A DNA stretch of 63,986 bases from CANQBR01 sp964641395 (lineage in GTDB: Bacteria; Bacillota; Negativicutes; Acidaminococcales; Acidaminococcaceae). Shown piece by piece: positions 52,356 through 61,223 of this stretch. A program made the translations under genes and the position numbers. Position 1 is the first letter of the stretch, and each line of letters opens with the position of its first letter. The notes below the pieces were generated by a model. The model did not search any database and was not told where the DNA came from. It saw nothing but the letters and a program-made list of their open reading frames with translations. Location of the stretch: assembly GCA_964641395.1 (NCBI GenBank), contig CAZXKQ010000008.1, forward strand, positions 1 to 63,986, read 5' to 3'.

Positions 52356-52835
52356 TTAGTTGTACTTCAGATCCCGCTCAGCGATAACGCCGGTCTCCGG
52401 ATTGACGTCCAGCTCGGCCAGGCGGTACTTAGCGCTGCTGAACTTCACCTCGTACTTCTGCCCGTAATCTTCCCTATCCAGGTAGATGCTCATAATGTTG
52501 GCATCTGGGTACTCAGCCAGCACCACGGCCCTGATCTCCTCGGCGCTCTTCACTACCCTGGGGCTGCTGTCCTGTACGGGATGCTTGATCCCTACTTCCA
52601 GCACCCTGCCGGTGAGTTTGTCTACGTCTACCTCGTACCGGGTCATGGTTGCCGGATCCTGTAGCTTGATTTCGTATTTGTGGAACTCATCCTCGTAGCT
52701 GAACACGCTAGCGTTAGGAGAGGTTTCGGCCTTGGCGATCTCTACAGCCTGGCTGCTGCTGACGGCGGCAAAGGCCACGGATGCCATGGCAGTCACGCCC
52801 AAAACCAGAGTCGTTAACAGAGCTTTCTTCAACAT
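52356..52835 (-). CDS. Secreted PepSY-domain protein
   Basis: 159 residues from ATG 52835, which has AAAGGAGGT 9 nt upstream; the 37 extra codons before it overlap the promoter region. Signal 'KKALLTTLVLGVTAMASVAFA', then two PepSY units: 'SSSQAVEIAKAETSPNASV' with 'RYEVDVDKLTGRVLEVGI', and 'SAEEIRAVVLAEYPDANI' with 'LAELDVNPETGVIAERD'. PepSY domains are thought to inhibit or chaperone exported peptidases. It is a single-gene unit; the partner is unknown. Confidence 0.85.
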   Translation of the reverse strand: MLKKALLTTLVLGVTAMASVAFAAVSSSQAVEIAKAETSPNASVFSYEDEFHKYEIKLQDPATMTRYEVDVDKLTGRVLEVGIKHPVQDSSPRVVKSAEEIRAVVLAEYPDANIMSIYLDREDYGQKYEVKFSSAKYRLAELDVNPETGVIAERDLKYN

Positions 52836-53009
52836 GAACCCATTACCTCCTTTGTGGTGCCTGGAACAAATGTAGCCACCAATTAAATTATCGTTCATCT
52901 GTGCAATATTGTAACATATGTTTTTGCTCTTAGCAATAATTTTCAATCAAAACGAATTTGTAACTTTAATTCACCGTTTATTTAACAAGCGTTTAAAATT
53001 TCCGCTACC

Positions 53010-53750
53010 CTAAGACCCCTGCCCCTGGCCCTGGGAGGCCCGCAGCTGCTGCCGCAGCAACAAGCGCTGGGCCACAGCCCGCATCACCTCGTTAGGCACC
53101 CGTTGGAAGCCGGCGGGAGGCAGCTGGTAGGCCCCCTCCTCCACCACCTGGCTCACTTCCAGCACCGTCACATAGGGCATGTTCTTTTCCTGCATCCCCT
53201 GCCAGGCGCTGCCGTCCTTGGCGTAGTAAAAGAACAGCTGCTCCCCCTCCCCCTTATGGAGGCAGTCGTAGTCCAAGCCTAGCTTGGCATTGTGGCCCAT
53301 GGTGGGCCGCTGGCCGAACCAGCTCACCAGGGTCTCGGCGAAGGCAGGGCTCATCCCTTCCACCAGAGGCAGTTCGTCATAGGTCTGGTGCAGATAGTCG
53401 ATGCTGTACCAGCGGCCCTCCTTGTTGAAGGAGGCTATGTCCCGCACCACCTGGCCTGCCCCGTTGGTAGTAGTGTTGCGCTCGCCGTAGAGGCCGTCCC
53501 TTTCGTTGTACTCCGTCCGGCTGCGGCGGACCCTGTCCTCCGGGGCCAGTTTGGCGTAGGCCTCCGGCGTCAGCAGCTCTTTTAACTCTATAGTCTGCTC
53601 CAGCACCAGGTGTACCGGGTGCTTGTCGCTGTTCAAGACCTCCCCTAACAGCCTGATGGTCCGCTCCCCTGCCTCATAGGCCCAGGCCGGTTCCGGGCCC
53701 AGCAACCACAGGGCCAGCACCGCCGGCCCCAGCCATGCCATCTTCATCAT
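53010..53750 (-). CDS. Secreted protein of unknown function (246 aa)
   Basis: About 246 residues from ATG 53750 (AAGGTGG upstream); the frame is open 16 codons further. Signal 'WLGPAVLALWLLGPEPAWA', then a soluble domain with 'RTIRLLGEVLNSDKHPVHLVLEQTI' and 'GRWYSIDYLHQTYDELPLVEGM', and a Gln-rich C-terminus. No Cys pair, no lipobox, no family recognised. It follows the ribosomal operon but a terminator separates them. Confidence 0.7.
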   Translation of the reverse strand: MMKMAWLGPAVLALWLLGPEPAWAYEAGERTIRLLGEVLNSDKHPVHLVLEQTIELKELLTPEAYAKLAPEDRVRRSRTEYNERDGLYGERNTTTNGAGQVVRDIASFNKEGRWYSIDYLHQTYDELPLVEGMSPAFAETLVSWFGQRPTMGHNAKLGLDYDCLHKGEGEQLFFYYAKDGSAWQGMQEKNMPYVTVLEVSQVVEEGAYQLPPAGFQRVPNEVMRAVAQRLLLRQQLRASQGQGQGS

Positions 53751-53805
53751 CCCTGCCACCTTCCATCCCTTCTTCCCTGAGGAGCCCCCTCTGAGCAAAG
53801 GAAAA

Positions 53806-53829
53806 CTCCCTAGCGGCTAAGCTAGGGAG
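53806..53829 (-). terminator. Terminator of the rpsF-ssb-rpsR operon
   Basis: 9-bp perfect stem CTCCCTAGC/GCTAGGGAG (53806-53814 with 53821-53829) followed on the minus strand by TTTTCCTTT, 20 bp after rpsR. Confidence 0.88.
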
Positions 53830-53849
53830 CCACCTTGCCGAACCTGTAA

Positions 53850-54080
53850 TCAGTCGCAGATAAACGGCAGCAGGGCTACGCAACGAGCCCGCTTAATAGC
53901 CGTAGTCAGCTGGCGTTGATGCTTGGCGCAGGTGCCGGAAATCCGGCGAGGCAGGATCTTGCCCCTCTCCGTAATGTAGCGGCGCAGCCTTCCTACATCC
54001 TTGTAGTCGATTTCCTCTACCTTGTCAACGCAGAAGCTGCAAACCTTCCTTCTAGGTCTTCTGCCTCTTTCACGTTTCAT
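53850..54080 (-). CDS. rpsR: 30S ribosomal protein S18
   Basis: 76 residues: 'KRERGRRPRRKVCSFCVDKVEEIDYKDV' with a CSFC pair that may bind zinc, and 'ITERGKILPRRISGTCAKHQRQLTTAIKRAR'. Last gene of the usual rpsF-ssb-rpsR operon. Confidence 0.98.
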   Translation of the reverse strand: MKRERGRRPRRKVCSFCVDKVEEIDYKDVGRLRRYITERGKILPRRISGTCAKHQRQLTTAIKRARCVALLPFICD

Positions 54081-54100
54081 CGCTTCATCCTCCTCAAACT

Positions 54101-54529
54101 TTAGAACGGTACGTCGCTATCGAACTCTACCTGGCTGCCAAAGGCCTCCATGCCTCCCTTGTTAGGGGCGGCGGGAGCTGGATGAAGGTTGTCTGCTGCC
54201 GGGCCGTTGCCGCTGCGGGTCTCGATGAATTCAAAATCATTCACCACCACCTCGGCTGCAGTACGCTTGCTGCCATCCTTAGCCTCATAGGAGCGGATCT
54301 GCAGGCGACCTTCTACCAAGGCTCTCTGGCCTTTAGTGAAGTACTTTTGGAAGGCCTCGCCCCGTTTATCCCACATTACGCAGGTGATAAAGTCGGCTTC
54401 CTTCTGGGCCTTCTGACTGGAATAGGGTCTGTCTACGGCCAGGGTAAACTGGCAAACCGGCTTGCCGCTCCCGGTGTAGCGCAACTCAGGATCACGGACT
54501 AGGCGGCCTAACAATACGATCTTGTTCAT
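54101..54529 (-). CDS. ssb: Single-stranded DNA-binding protein
   Basis: 142 residues: OB fold from 'MNKIVLLGRLVRDPELRYT' to 'VVVNDFEFIE', a flexible linker rich in G, A and P, and the acidic tip 'SDVPF' that recruits replication and repair partners. 3 bp after rpsF. Confidence 0.97.
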   Translation of the reverse strand: MNKIVLLGRLVRDPELRYTGSGKPVCQFTLAVDRPYSSQKAQKEADFITCVMWDKRGEAFQKYFTKGQRALVEGRLQIRSYEAKDGSKRTAAEVVVNDFEFIETRSGNGPAADNLHPAPAAPNKGGMEAFGSQVEFDSDVPF

Positions 54530-54532
54530 AAA

Positions 54533-54817
54533 TCACTCACCCTTTTTCACAATCATGTGACGCAGTACTTCGTCGGTAATTTTCAAAACACGATCCAGTT
54601 CTTTTACAGCGGCAGGCTCAGCGCTGAAAGTTACCAGGACATAGAGACCCTCGTTCAGGTCTTGAATCTCGTAGGCGAGACGCTTCTTGCCCCAGCGGTC
54701 GGTTTTTTCCACAGTACCCCCATTGGCGGTGATCAGGTTTTCGAACTTGCTGACTACAGCTTCGAACTGCTCATCTTCAATGGGCTTAACGATGTACATG
54801 ACTTCGTAGACTCTCAC
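54533..54817 (-). CDS. rpsF: 30S ribosomal protein S6
   Basis: 94 residues: 'RVYEVMYIVKPIEDEQFEAVVSKFENLI', 'WGKKRLAYEIQDLNEGLYVLV' and 'ITDEVLRHMIVKK', the normal S6 length. First gene of the operon; ATG preceded by AGGAGGTG. Confidence 0.98.
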   Translation of the reverse strand: MRVYEVMYIVKPIEDEQFEAVVSKFENLITANGGTVEKTDRWGKKRLAYEIQDLNEGLYVLVTFSAEPAAVKELDRVLKITDEVLRHMIVKKGE

Positions 54818-54976
54818 GAAATCACCTCCTCCTTCGGACTTCGGCCCCCGTACGGGAGCAGGGGAAGTATATTAATATATACAAGCCTTTTGATTATAAC
54901 ATTTGCTCCAGCCAAATGCAAGAGGCAGGAAGGAATATTCTTTCCCCCCTGCCTCCGGAGCCGCCCTGCCCCCTGC

Positions 54977-56059
54977 CTAGGGCTTGCGCCCCTTCAGGCC
55001 CTCTTCGTAGGCCTGGCAGTTGTCCTTGGTGACGACGGTGACGTCCTTGTACACCAGCTGCTCCGCCACCTTGCCCCCCTGGAGGAGGCCGGCGACGGTC
55101 TGCACCGCCTCAAAGGCCATCTGGTACTGGTTCTGCACCAGGGTGGCCCCCCGGTACCCCGGCTCCTTCAGCAGGGCCGCCGTTTCCCGGCCGTAGTCAA
55201 AGCCCACCAGCACTACGTCTTTGCGCCCTGCCGCCTTGATGGCGGCGGCGGCAGTGTCGGTGGCCCTATTGTTGCAGCCGATGAAGCCCTTCAAATTCTT
55301 CACCTTCTCCAGGGCGCCTGCCGCCAGCTTCTCCCCTAGGCTGCTGTCCCCGTGGTCAACCAGGGCTGCCGTGTCCAGCTTCCATGAGGCGGGGGCGTGG
55401 TCGACCCAGTAGGCATTAGCCCCCTCCAAACGCTCCACCATGGCAGACCCGGCCAGATTGCTGACCTTGATGGCCACGGTGAGGGGTTCCTCCGCCTTGT
55501 TGCCCCCCTCCTGCAGCTGCTTGAGCATCTCGGCTGCCGCCCTGCCGCCGGCTGCGAAGTTGTCGGTTTCGTAGCAGGCGGAGTAGTCCTTGCTATTCAA
55601 AACGCTGTCTACCAGCACTACAGGTATCTTCTTCTGGTACAGGGCCGTTGCCGCCGGGATGAGCTTGCTGCTGTCGGCAGGGGCCAGGATCACCCCGTCG
55701 CATTGTTTGGCGGCCAGCTCCTGCAGCAGTTCCTGCTGGGACTGCCAATCTACCTCTCGCAGGGCTCCCCCCAGGTAGACGTTACAGCCGGCCTTCTCTC
55801 CCCCTTCCTTGAGGCCCCGCACCACCTCCTGCCAGTAGGCCCCTTTGATGACCTTCAAGACGGCGTAGACATTCTTCCGCCCGGCCTTGATCTCCGTCAG
55901 GGGGGCGAAGTCGGCCCTCACCTCTGCCTTGCTGACCTTCTCCAGCAGCTGGGCCCCTTGGCTGGGAGCCCCAGCCTGCTTCTCTCCCCCGCAGCCCAGG
56001 CCTAGGACGCAGCAGCCTGCCAGCAGCAGGGCGGCCATGGTTTGCACTGCCTTCTTCAT
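54977..56059 (-). CDS. Solitary sugar-type periplasmic-binding lipoprotein
   Basis: 360 residues with lipobox-like 'LGLGCGG' at about 19-25 and a type I periplasmic-binding fold of the ribose/LacI class: 'VLKVIKGAYWQEVVRGLKEGG', 'CDGVILAPADSSKLIPAATALY', 'CYETDNFAAGGRAAAEML', 'GFIGCNNRATDTAAAAI'. No ABC ATPase or permease is nearby, so it may serve a transporter elsewhere or act as a sensor subunit. It has its own fully consensus promoter. Confidence 0.87.
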   Translation of the reverse strand: MKKAVQTMAALLLAGCCVLGLGCGGEKQAGAPSQGAQLLEKVSKAEVRADFAPLTEIKAGRKNVYAVLKVIKGAYWQEVVRGLKEGGEKAGCNVYLGGALREVDWQSQQELLQELAAKQCDGVILAPADSSKLIPAATALYQKKIPVVLVDSVLNSKDYSACYETDNFAAGGRAAAEMLKQLQEGGNKAEEPLTVAIKVSNLAGSAMVERLEGANAYWVDHAPASWKLDTAALVDHGDSSLGEKLAAGALEKVKNLKGFIGCNNRATDTAAAAIKAAGRKDVVLVGFDYGRETAALLKEPGYRGATLVQNQYQMAFEAVQTVAGLLQGGKVAEQLVYKDVTVVTKDNCQAYEEGLKGRKP

Positions 56060-56140
56060 GTACGTTGCCCCCTCTTTAAGGCCTCTTTCTCGACCTTGAT
56101 GTTAAATAATATATGAGAGTGTTTTTGATTTTTCTCCCAA

Positions 56141-56169
56141 ATTATATAACTTCTCATTAAGATTGTCAA
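56141..56169 (-). promoter_or_regulatory. Consensus promoter of the solitary binding protein
   Basis: Minus-strand TTGACA (56169-56164), 17-bp spacer and TATAAT (56146-56141), a perfect sigma-70 match in an AT-rich patch. Confidence 0.9.
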
Positions 56170-56254
56170 GTTAATTGCATCAAAATATTAGTCTCTGAGC
56201 CGTACAAGGCCAGGCCTCCAGCGGGAAGGGGCGGAGGAGCCGCAGCCCCGCCGG

Positions 56255-56285
56255 CCATAGAGAAGCCCCGCCCTCGGGCAGGGGG
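56255..56285 (-). terminator. Probable terminator of copA-copZ
   Basis: Minus-strand GCCCTGCCC and GGGCGGGGC can form a 9-bp stem (one G-T pair); the following TTCTC is only weakly T-rich. Confidence 0.5.
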
Positions 56286-56338
56286 CAGGGCTCAAAGGGG
56301 CAGCTTGTTTTTCTCTGGGCCGTTTGGGCCGGCGCCTC

Positions 56339-56545
56339 TTACTGGACGGAGCTCACATCAAAGCCTACGTCCTCTACAGCAGCCTGCAGCTGGGCGGCGT
56401 CCAGGTTCCGGCCCGTCACCCGGGCCTGCTTTTTCTCCAAAGATACTTCCACTGCCTCCACCCCTGCCAGGGCGGCCAGGGCCTCGGTGACGGCCTGGAC
56501 GCAGTGCTGGCAATGCATGCCCTCAATAAGGAGCGTCTTTGTCAT
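56339..56545 (-). CDS. copZ: Copper chaperone, single HMA domain
   Basis: 68 residues, one HMA fold with 'IEGMHCQHCVQAVTEALAALAG', the MxCxxC copper site. It delivers Cu+ to CopA and follows copA by 18 bp. Confidence 0.92.
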   Translation of the reverse strand: MTKTLLIEGMHCQHCVQAVTEALAALAGVEAVEVSLEKKQARVTGRNLDAAQLQAAVEDVGFDVSSVQ

Positions 56546-56563
56546 CCTTACCTACCTCCTGTT

Positions 56564-58837
56564 TTATAATTTGCAAAATCTTAAACGCAGAGCGTTAGAG
56601 ACTACGCTGACGCTGGAACAGCTCATAGCCGCCGCCCCCAGCATGGGGCTGAGGAGGAGGCCGAAGGCCGGGTAGAGGGCCCCCGCCGCCACCGGGATGC
56701 CGATGGCGTTGTAGAAGAAGGCCCAGAAGAGGTTCTGCTTGATATTGCGCAGCACCAGCTTGCTCAGCCGGACAGCCTTGGCCACATCCTGCAGATCGCT
56801 TTTCATCAGCACTATGTCCGCCGTTTCCAAGGCGATGTCCGTCCCCGCCCCTATGGCTATACCTACATCCGCCCTGGCCAGGGCCGGGGCGTCATTGATG
56901 CCGTCTCCCACCATGGCCACCCGGTGGCCGGCAGCCTGGAGGCGGCGCACGGCGGCCTCCTTGTCCTGGGGCAGCACCTCTGCCACCACCTGGTCCAGGC
57001 CCACCTGCTGCTGCACCGCCGCCGCCGTCTGGCGATTATCCCCGGTGAGCATGATCACCTCCAGGCCCAGGGCCTTGAGCTGGGCCACCGCGGCCCTGCT
57101 GGTGGGCTTAACCTGGTCGGCCACGGCGATGGTGCCCAGGTACTCTGTCTCTGTGGCAAAGTAGAGAGGGGTCTTCCCCGCCTGGGCCAGGGCCTCCCCC
57201 TGCTCCAGCACCTGCTGCCAGGCCCCTCCCTGGGCCACAGGCAGGGCGGCCAGCAGCCTGCTGTTGCCGGCGTAGAGCCTCCGCCCCTCCAGGCAGGCGC
57301 TCACTCCCTGGCCAGGGGTCAGGACATAGTCTGTAGCCTCAGGCACCTGCAGGCCCAGCTCCTGGGCCTTGGCCAGGATGGGGCCGGCCAGGGGATGCTG
57401 GCTCAGGCTTTCCACCGCCGCCGCCGTAGTCAAAAAGGCCTCCTGGCCCCCCTGGGCAGGGAGGATGTCCGTCACCTGGGGCTGGCCCTCTGTCACCGTC
57501 CCCGTCTTATCCAGCACCACCGTATCCACCGCCTGGGCCGTCTCCAGGGCCTCGGCGTTCTTGATCAGGATGCCTGCCGCCGCCCCCCTGCCGGTGCCTA
57601 CCATGATGGCGGTGGGGGTGGCCAGGCCTAGGGCGCAGGGACAGCTGATCACCAGGACGGCGATGGCGCAGTTGAGGGCGAAGTCCGCCCCGTAACCCCC
57701 CAGCCACCAGGCTGCAGCCGTGACCAGGGCTATGGCCATCACCACCGGCACGAAGACGCCGCTGACCCTGTCCGCCAGCCTGGCGATGGGGGCCTTAGAA
57801 CTGGTGGCCTCGTCCACCAAGGCGATGATCTTGGCCAGGGTGGTGTCGGCCCCTACTGCGGTAGCCTCCATCTTAAAATAGCCGTTCTTATTGATGGTGC
57901 CCCCGGTAACCCTGTCCCCCAGGGTCTTTTCCACCGCTATGCTCTCCCCGGTGATGGCGCTTTCGTCCAGGCTGCCGGCACCGCTGATGATCCTGCCGTC
58001 CACCGGCACGGCGGCGCCGGCCTTCACGATGCACACATCCCCTACCACTACCTCTGCCACCTCCAGCTCGCCGCTGACGCCGTGGCGTTCTACCAGGGCC
58101 GTCTTAGGAGAGAGGTCCAGCAGTTTGCTTAGGGCCGCCCCGGTCTTAGCCTTGGCCCGGGCCTCCAGGAACTTGCCTAGGGTGATGAGGGTCACGATGG
58201 TGGCGGCGGATTCAAAGTACAGGTTGTGGGCGTAGTGGTGCACCACTGCCAGCTGGCCGTGGCCGGCGGCGTAGGAGGACAGCAGCACCGCCAGGGTGCC
58301 GGAGAGGAAGGCCGCCCCGCTGCCGGTGGCGATGAGGGAGTCCATGTTGGGGGCCAGGTTCCACAGGTTTCGCAGGCCGTTGCTGAAAAACTTCCTGCCA
58401 ATGCCCAGCACCGGCAGGGTGAGGAGGAACTGGACCACCATGTTCAGCAGGTCGTTAGCCCCGCCTACCAGGAAGCTGGGCAGGGGCCAGCCGTACATCC
58501 GGCCCATGCTCAGGTACATCAGGGGCAGCAGGAAGCAGAGGGAGGCCAGCAGACGCCCCTTAAGGCCCGCCATGGCCAGCAGGGCCTCATCCTTCTCCGG
58601 CCTGGGAGCAGCGGCCGCAGGGGCGGCAGCCAGCCTCATGCCGAAGCCCAGCTTCTCCACCCGGGCGCAGATGGCCGCCGCATCCAGCACTGCCTCGTCG
58701 TAGCTGACCAAGGCGCTATTCTTCAGCAGGTTGACGCTGATCTGCTCCACCCCTGCCATCTTGCCCACTACCTTTTCGATGCGGGCGGAGCAGGCGCTGC
58801 AGCTCATGCCGCTGATAGCGAAGAGATCCTTGCGCAT
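56564..58837 (-). CDS. copA: Copper-exporting P1B-type ATPase
   Basis: 757 residues with one N-terminal HMA domain ('ISGMSCSACSARIEKVVG'), then the P1B-1 core: 'AITGESIAVEK', 'VISCPCALGLATPTAIMVGTGRGA', 'VLDKTGTVTEG', 'SQHPLAGPIL', 'GDGINDAPALARADVGIA', and 'YNAIGIPVAAGALYPAFGLLLSPMLGAAAMSCSSVSVVSNALRL' split over the last helices with the MxxSS copper ligands. CPC with this C-terminus fits Cu+ export. Divergent to an HxlR regulator. Confidence 0.95.
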   Translation of the reverse strand: MRKDLFAISGMSCSACSARIEKVVGKMAGVEQISVNLLKNSALVSYDEAVLDAAAICARVEKLGFGMRLAAAPAAAAPRPEKDEALLAMAGLKGRLLASLCFLLPLMYLSMGRMYGWPLPSFLVGGANDLLNMVVQFLLTLPVLGIGRKFFSNGLRNLWNLAPNMDSLIATGSGAAFLSGTLAVLLSSYAAGHGQLAVVHHYAHNLYFESAATIVTLITLGKFLEARAKAKTGAALSKLLDLSPKTALVERHGVSGELEVAEVVVGDVCIVKAGAAVPVDGRIISGAGSLDESAITGESIAVEKTLGDRVTGGTINKNGYFKMEATAVGADTTLAKIIALVDEATSSKAPIARLADRVSGVFVPVVMAIALVTAAAWWLGGYGADFALNCAIAVLVISCPCALGLATPTAIMVGTGRGAAAGILIKNAEALETAQAVDTVVLDKTGTVTEGQPQVTDILPAQGGQEAFLTTAAAVESLSQHPLAGPILAKAQELGLQVPEATDYVLTPGQGVSACLEGRRLYAGNSRLLAALPVAQGGAWQQVLEQGEALAQAGKTPLYFATETEYLGTIAVADQVKPTSRAAVAQLKALGLEVIMLTGDNRQTAAAVQQQVGLDQVVAEVLPQDKEAAVRRLQAAGHRVAMVGDGINDAPALARADVGIAIGAGTDIALETADIVLMKSDLQDVAKAVRLSKLVLRNIKQNLFWAFFYNAIGIPVAAGALYPAFGLLLSPMLGAAAMSCSSVSVVSNALRLRFCKL

Positions 58838-58910
58838 AATCGTCCTCCCCTAGGGGGCCTGGCCAGGCCGAGATGCCAGGGCCTTGACGAAGCCTCCCCT
58901 TCGTGCTACC

Positions 58911-58938
58911 ATTATAGCAGATGATTTCTCAAAAGCAA
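58911..58938 (-). promoter_or_regulatory. Promoter of copA-copZ
   Basis: Minus-strand TTGCTT (58938-58933), 16-bp spacer and TATAAT (58916-58911). Confidence 0.65.
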
Positions 58939-58943
58939 GAACG

Positions 58944-58978
58944 CACTATTAGGGTCATTAGTTACCCAAAAGATAGTG
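58944..58978. promoter_or_regulatory. Inverted repeat between copA and hxlR-type gene
   Basis: Outer arms CACTAT (58944-58949) and ATAGTG (58973-58978), inner arms GGGT (58952-58955) and ACCC (58964-58967). It lies just upstream of the copA -35 and before the divergent regulator, a natural operator position. The inner and outer arms are not exactly concentric. Confidence 0.45.
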
Positions 58979-59009
58979 TGGGCTGCCCACCTGTCCCTAG
59001 GAGCCGCCT

Positions 59010-59381
59010 ATGCTGCCAACCAGTCCCAACGCCAACTGCCCTGTGGCCGTAACTCTCAGCCTCATCGGCGGCAAGTACAAGCCGCTGCTCTTGTGGCACC
59101 TCTGCAATGCCACCCTGCGCTTCAACCAGCTGGGCCGCCTCATCCCCGAGGCCACTCCCAAGATGCTGGTGCAGCAGCTGCGGGAGCTGGAAGGGGACGG
59201 CCTAGTCTGTCGCACCGTCTATCCGGTAGTCCCGCCCAAGGTGGAGTACAGCCTCACTCCCCGGGGCCAGAGCCTGCTGCCCATCCTCCGGGCCATGTAC
59301 GACTGGGGCAGCCAGCTCCTGCAGGAGCAGGGCCTCTGCCCCCACTGCACCATGCAGCCGGAAGACGCCGTCCCCCGTTGA
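59010..59381 (+). CDS. HxlR-family transcriptional regulator
   Basis: 123 residues, winged helix. 'NCPVAVTLSLIGGKYKPLLLWHL' with the family's N-terminal Cys (C10), then 'LRFNQLGRLIPEATPKMLVQQLRELEGDGLV' as recognition region and 'VEYSLTPRGQSLLPILRAM' as wing. The C-terminus adds a CPHC motif ('GLCPHCTMQ'), unusual for the family and able to bind metal or form a disulfide. Divergent from copA; control of copper export is possible but unproven. Confidence 0.88.
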   Translation: MLPTSPNANCPVAVTLSLIGGKYKPLLLWHLCNATLRFNQLGRLIPEATPKMLVQQLRELEGDGLVCRTVYPVVPPKVEYSLTPRGQSLLPILRAMYDWGSQLLQEQGLCPHCTMQPEDAVPR

Positions 59382-59404
59382 AGTTCTAGAGCCCTAGATG
59401 CAAG

Positions 59405-59440
59405 CAACCCCTCTTCGCCTCAACTGGCAAAGAGGGGTTG
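59405..59440 (+). terminator. Terminator between the regulator and the flippase gene
   Basis: 11-bp perfect stem CAACCCCTCTT/AAGAGGGGTTG, followed by TGCTGTTCTT on the plus strand; it may also serve the convergent flippase gene. Confidence 0.65.
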
Positions 59441-59452
59441 TGCTGTTCTTGC

Positions 59453-61078
59453 TCAAGGGCGGAAGTAGCCCCAGTGCTGCCCCAGGGCCAGCAGCCGGCG
59501 GCCCAGGAAGGGCAGGGAGGCCAGATCCTCCTTCTGCAGGCCGCCACAGGCCAGCAGGGCGGCAAAGTAAGTGGGAACGGCCGCCAGCATGGCCAGCAGC
59601 ACCGCCCAGGCCCCCCAGCCGCCGCTGAGGGCGAGGACGGCGTAGATGGCCAGCCCCATGAGGCAGGAAGCGAAGAAGGGCTTGACCACCGCCCGCCAGG
59701 GCAGCAGGTAGCCGGTAAACTTGTAGATGAAGCAGAGGTTGATGACCATGGCCACCGCGAAATCCGCCACCGTGGCCAGGGAGGCGCCGATGATGCCCAG
59801 GGAGGGGAGGGCGGTGAGCTGCCAGCCCAGCACCACCTTCACCCCGCAGGCCAGGAGCATGTTGAACACCGGTATGGCAGTGTGGCCCAGGCCCTGGAGG
59901 ATGCCGGTGCTGATCTGGTGCAGGCCTAGGAAGACGATGCCCACGCTCATGGCGCTGATGGCCCCTGCCGCCCCAGGGGCGTTGTAGATGAGGGCGGCCA
60001 CCCGGCCAGCCAGGAAGTACAGGCCCATGAAGCAGGGGAGGGTGATGATGATGGCCACCCGGAAGGCGATGCGCACCTTGTCCACTATCCCCTGCCTGTC
60101 CCGCAGGGTGTGGGATTCGGAGATGGCCGGCACCAGGCTGATGGTCATAGCCGCCGTAAAGATGGTGGCCAGGTTCACCAAGGGCACCGCCATTCCTGTC
60201 AAATAGCCGAACAACTCCGTAGCGTGGCGGACGTCGAAGCCGGCCACCTCCAAGCGCTGGGGCACGATGAGGAGGTCCAGGTTGGCCCCGATAGGCAGCA
60301 TGATGCTGGAGAGGGACACTGGCAGGGCCAGGCCCAGCAGCCGTTTGATAATCTGGCCGGCAGGCTCCACCGGCGCCTCCGGATCCTGGGCCGCCATCTC
60401 CGCTGCCAGCTGCCGTTTCAGGCGGCGGTAGAACCACATCAGCACCAGGAGGGCGCAGAAGGCCCCCACCCCGGCCCCCATGCTGGCCCCGCCGGCGGCA
60501 TAGGCCAGGCCGTAGGGGAGGAAGAGGTCGGCGAAGAAGAGCATGGTTATGACCCGCATCAGCTGCTCTACGCATTCGCTGACCGCCGTAGGGGTCATGA
60601 TCTGCCAGCCCTGGAGGTAGCCTCGGAAGCTGGCCAGGAAGGTGACGAAGAACACCGCCGGCGCCAGGGCGATGATGGAGTAGTAGGCCCGGGCGTCCCT
60701 GATGAAGTGGTTGTCTGTCAGCCAGCCGGCGCCGAAGAGGAGGGCGGAGGAAAAGACTAGGCCGCTGAGGAGGAGGAGGCGCAGGGAGACGTTGAAGACC
60801 CGCTTAGCCCCCCTGTAGTCCTTGTGGGCCAGCTTTTCCGCCGTAATAATGGATATGGCCACCGGTATGCCGGCGGAAGAGACGGTGATGGCCATCAGGT
60901 AGATGGGAAAGCCCATCTGGTAGAGGCCTATCCCCTCCCCGCCTAACACCCGGGACAGGATGATCCAGTTCAAGGAGCCGATGACCTTCACCACGATGCT
61001 GGAGATGGTGAGGATGAGGGTGCCCTTTAGGAATTTTTGTTCATTGCCGTCCCTGGCAGCGGCAGCTGGCTCGCTCAT
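59453..61078 (-). CDS. SpoVB/MurJ-like polysaccharide flippase (MOP superfamily)
   Basis: About 541 residues from ATG 61078 (AAGGCGG upstream) with some fourteen helices. 'FLKGTLILTISSIVVKVIGSLNWIILSRVLGGEGIGLYQM' is the typical SpoVB opening. Members of this group flip lipid-linked wall or surface-polymer precursors. It is a single gene, convergent to the HxlR gene and divergent from rubrerythrin. Confidence 0.9.
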   Translation of the reverse strand: MSEPAAAARDGNEQKFLKGTLILTISSIVVKVIGSLNWIILSRVLGGEGIGLYQMGFPIYLMAITVSSAGIPVAISIITAEKLAHKDYRGAKRVFNVSLRLLLLSGLVFSSALLFGAGWLTDNHFIRDARAYYSIIALAPAVFFVTFLASFRGYLQGWQIMTPTAVSECVEQLMRVITMLFFADLFLPYGLAYAAGGASMGAGVGAFCALLVLMWFYRRLKRQLAAEMAAQDPEAPVEPAGQIIKRLLGLALPVSLSSIMLPIGANLDLLIVPQRLEVAGFDVRHATELFGYLTGMAVPLVNLATIFTAAMTISLVPAISESHTLRDRQGIVDKVRIAFRVAIIITLPCFMGLYFLAGRVAALIYNAPGAAGAISAMSVGIVFLGLHQISTGILQGLGHTAIPVFNMLLACGVKVVLGWQLTALPSLGIIGASLATVADFAVAMVINLCFIYKFTGYLLPWRAVVKPFFASCLMGLAIYAVLALSGGWGAWAVLLAMLAAVPTYFAALLACGGLQKEDLASLPFLGRRLLALGQHWGYFRP

Positions 61079-61208
61079 AGATAACCGCCTTGTATGCAAA
61101 AATCATATTATAATTATCCACTTTTTTTCACTTTTTGACAAGGGGCTTTTTCCCTGGGAAAAAACCTCCCGCAGATAGGCTGGCGGAGGGGGGAGCGGGG
61201 CTACTAAT

Positions 61209-61223
61209 TGATAATTATTATTG
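61209..61223. promoter_or_regulatory. Fur/PerR-like box before rubrerythrin
   Basis: TGATAATTATTATTG fits the 7-1-7 pattern (TGATAATnATTATCA) apart from the last two positions and overlaps the -35 hexamer. PerR-controlled rubrerythrin is well known in anaerobic Firmicutes. Confidence 0.55.
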
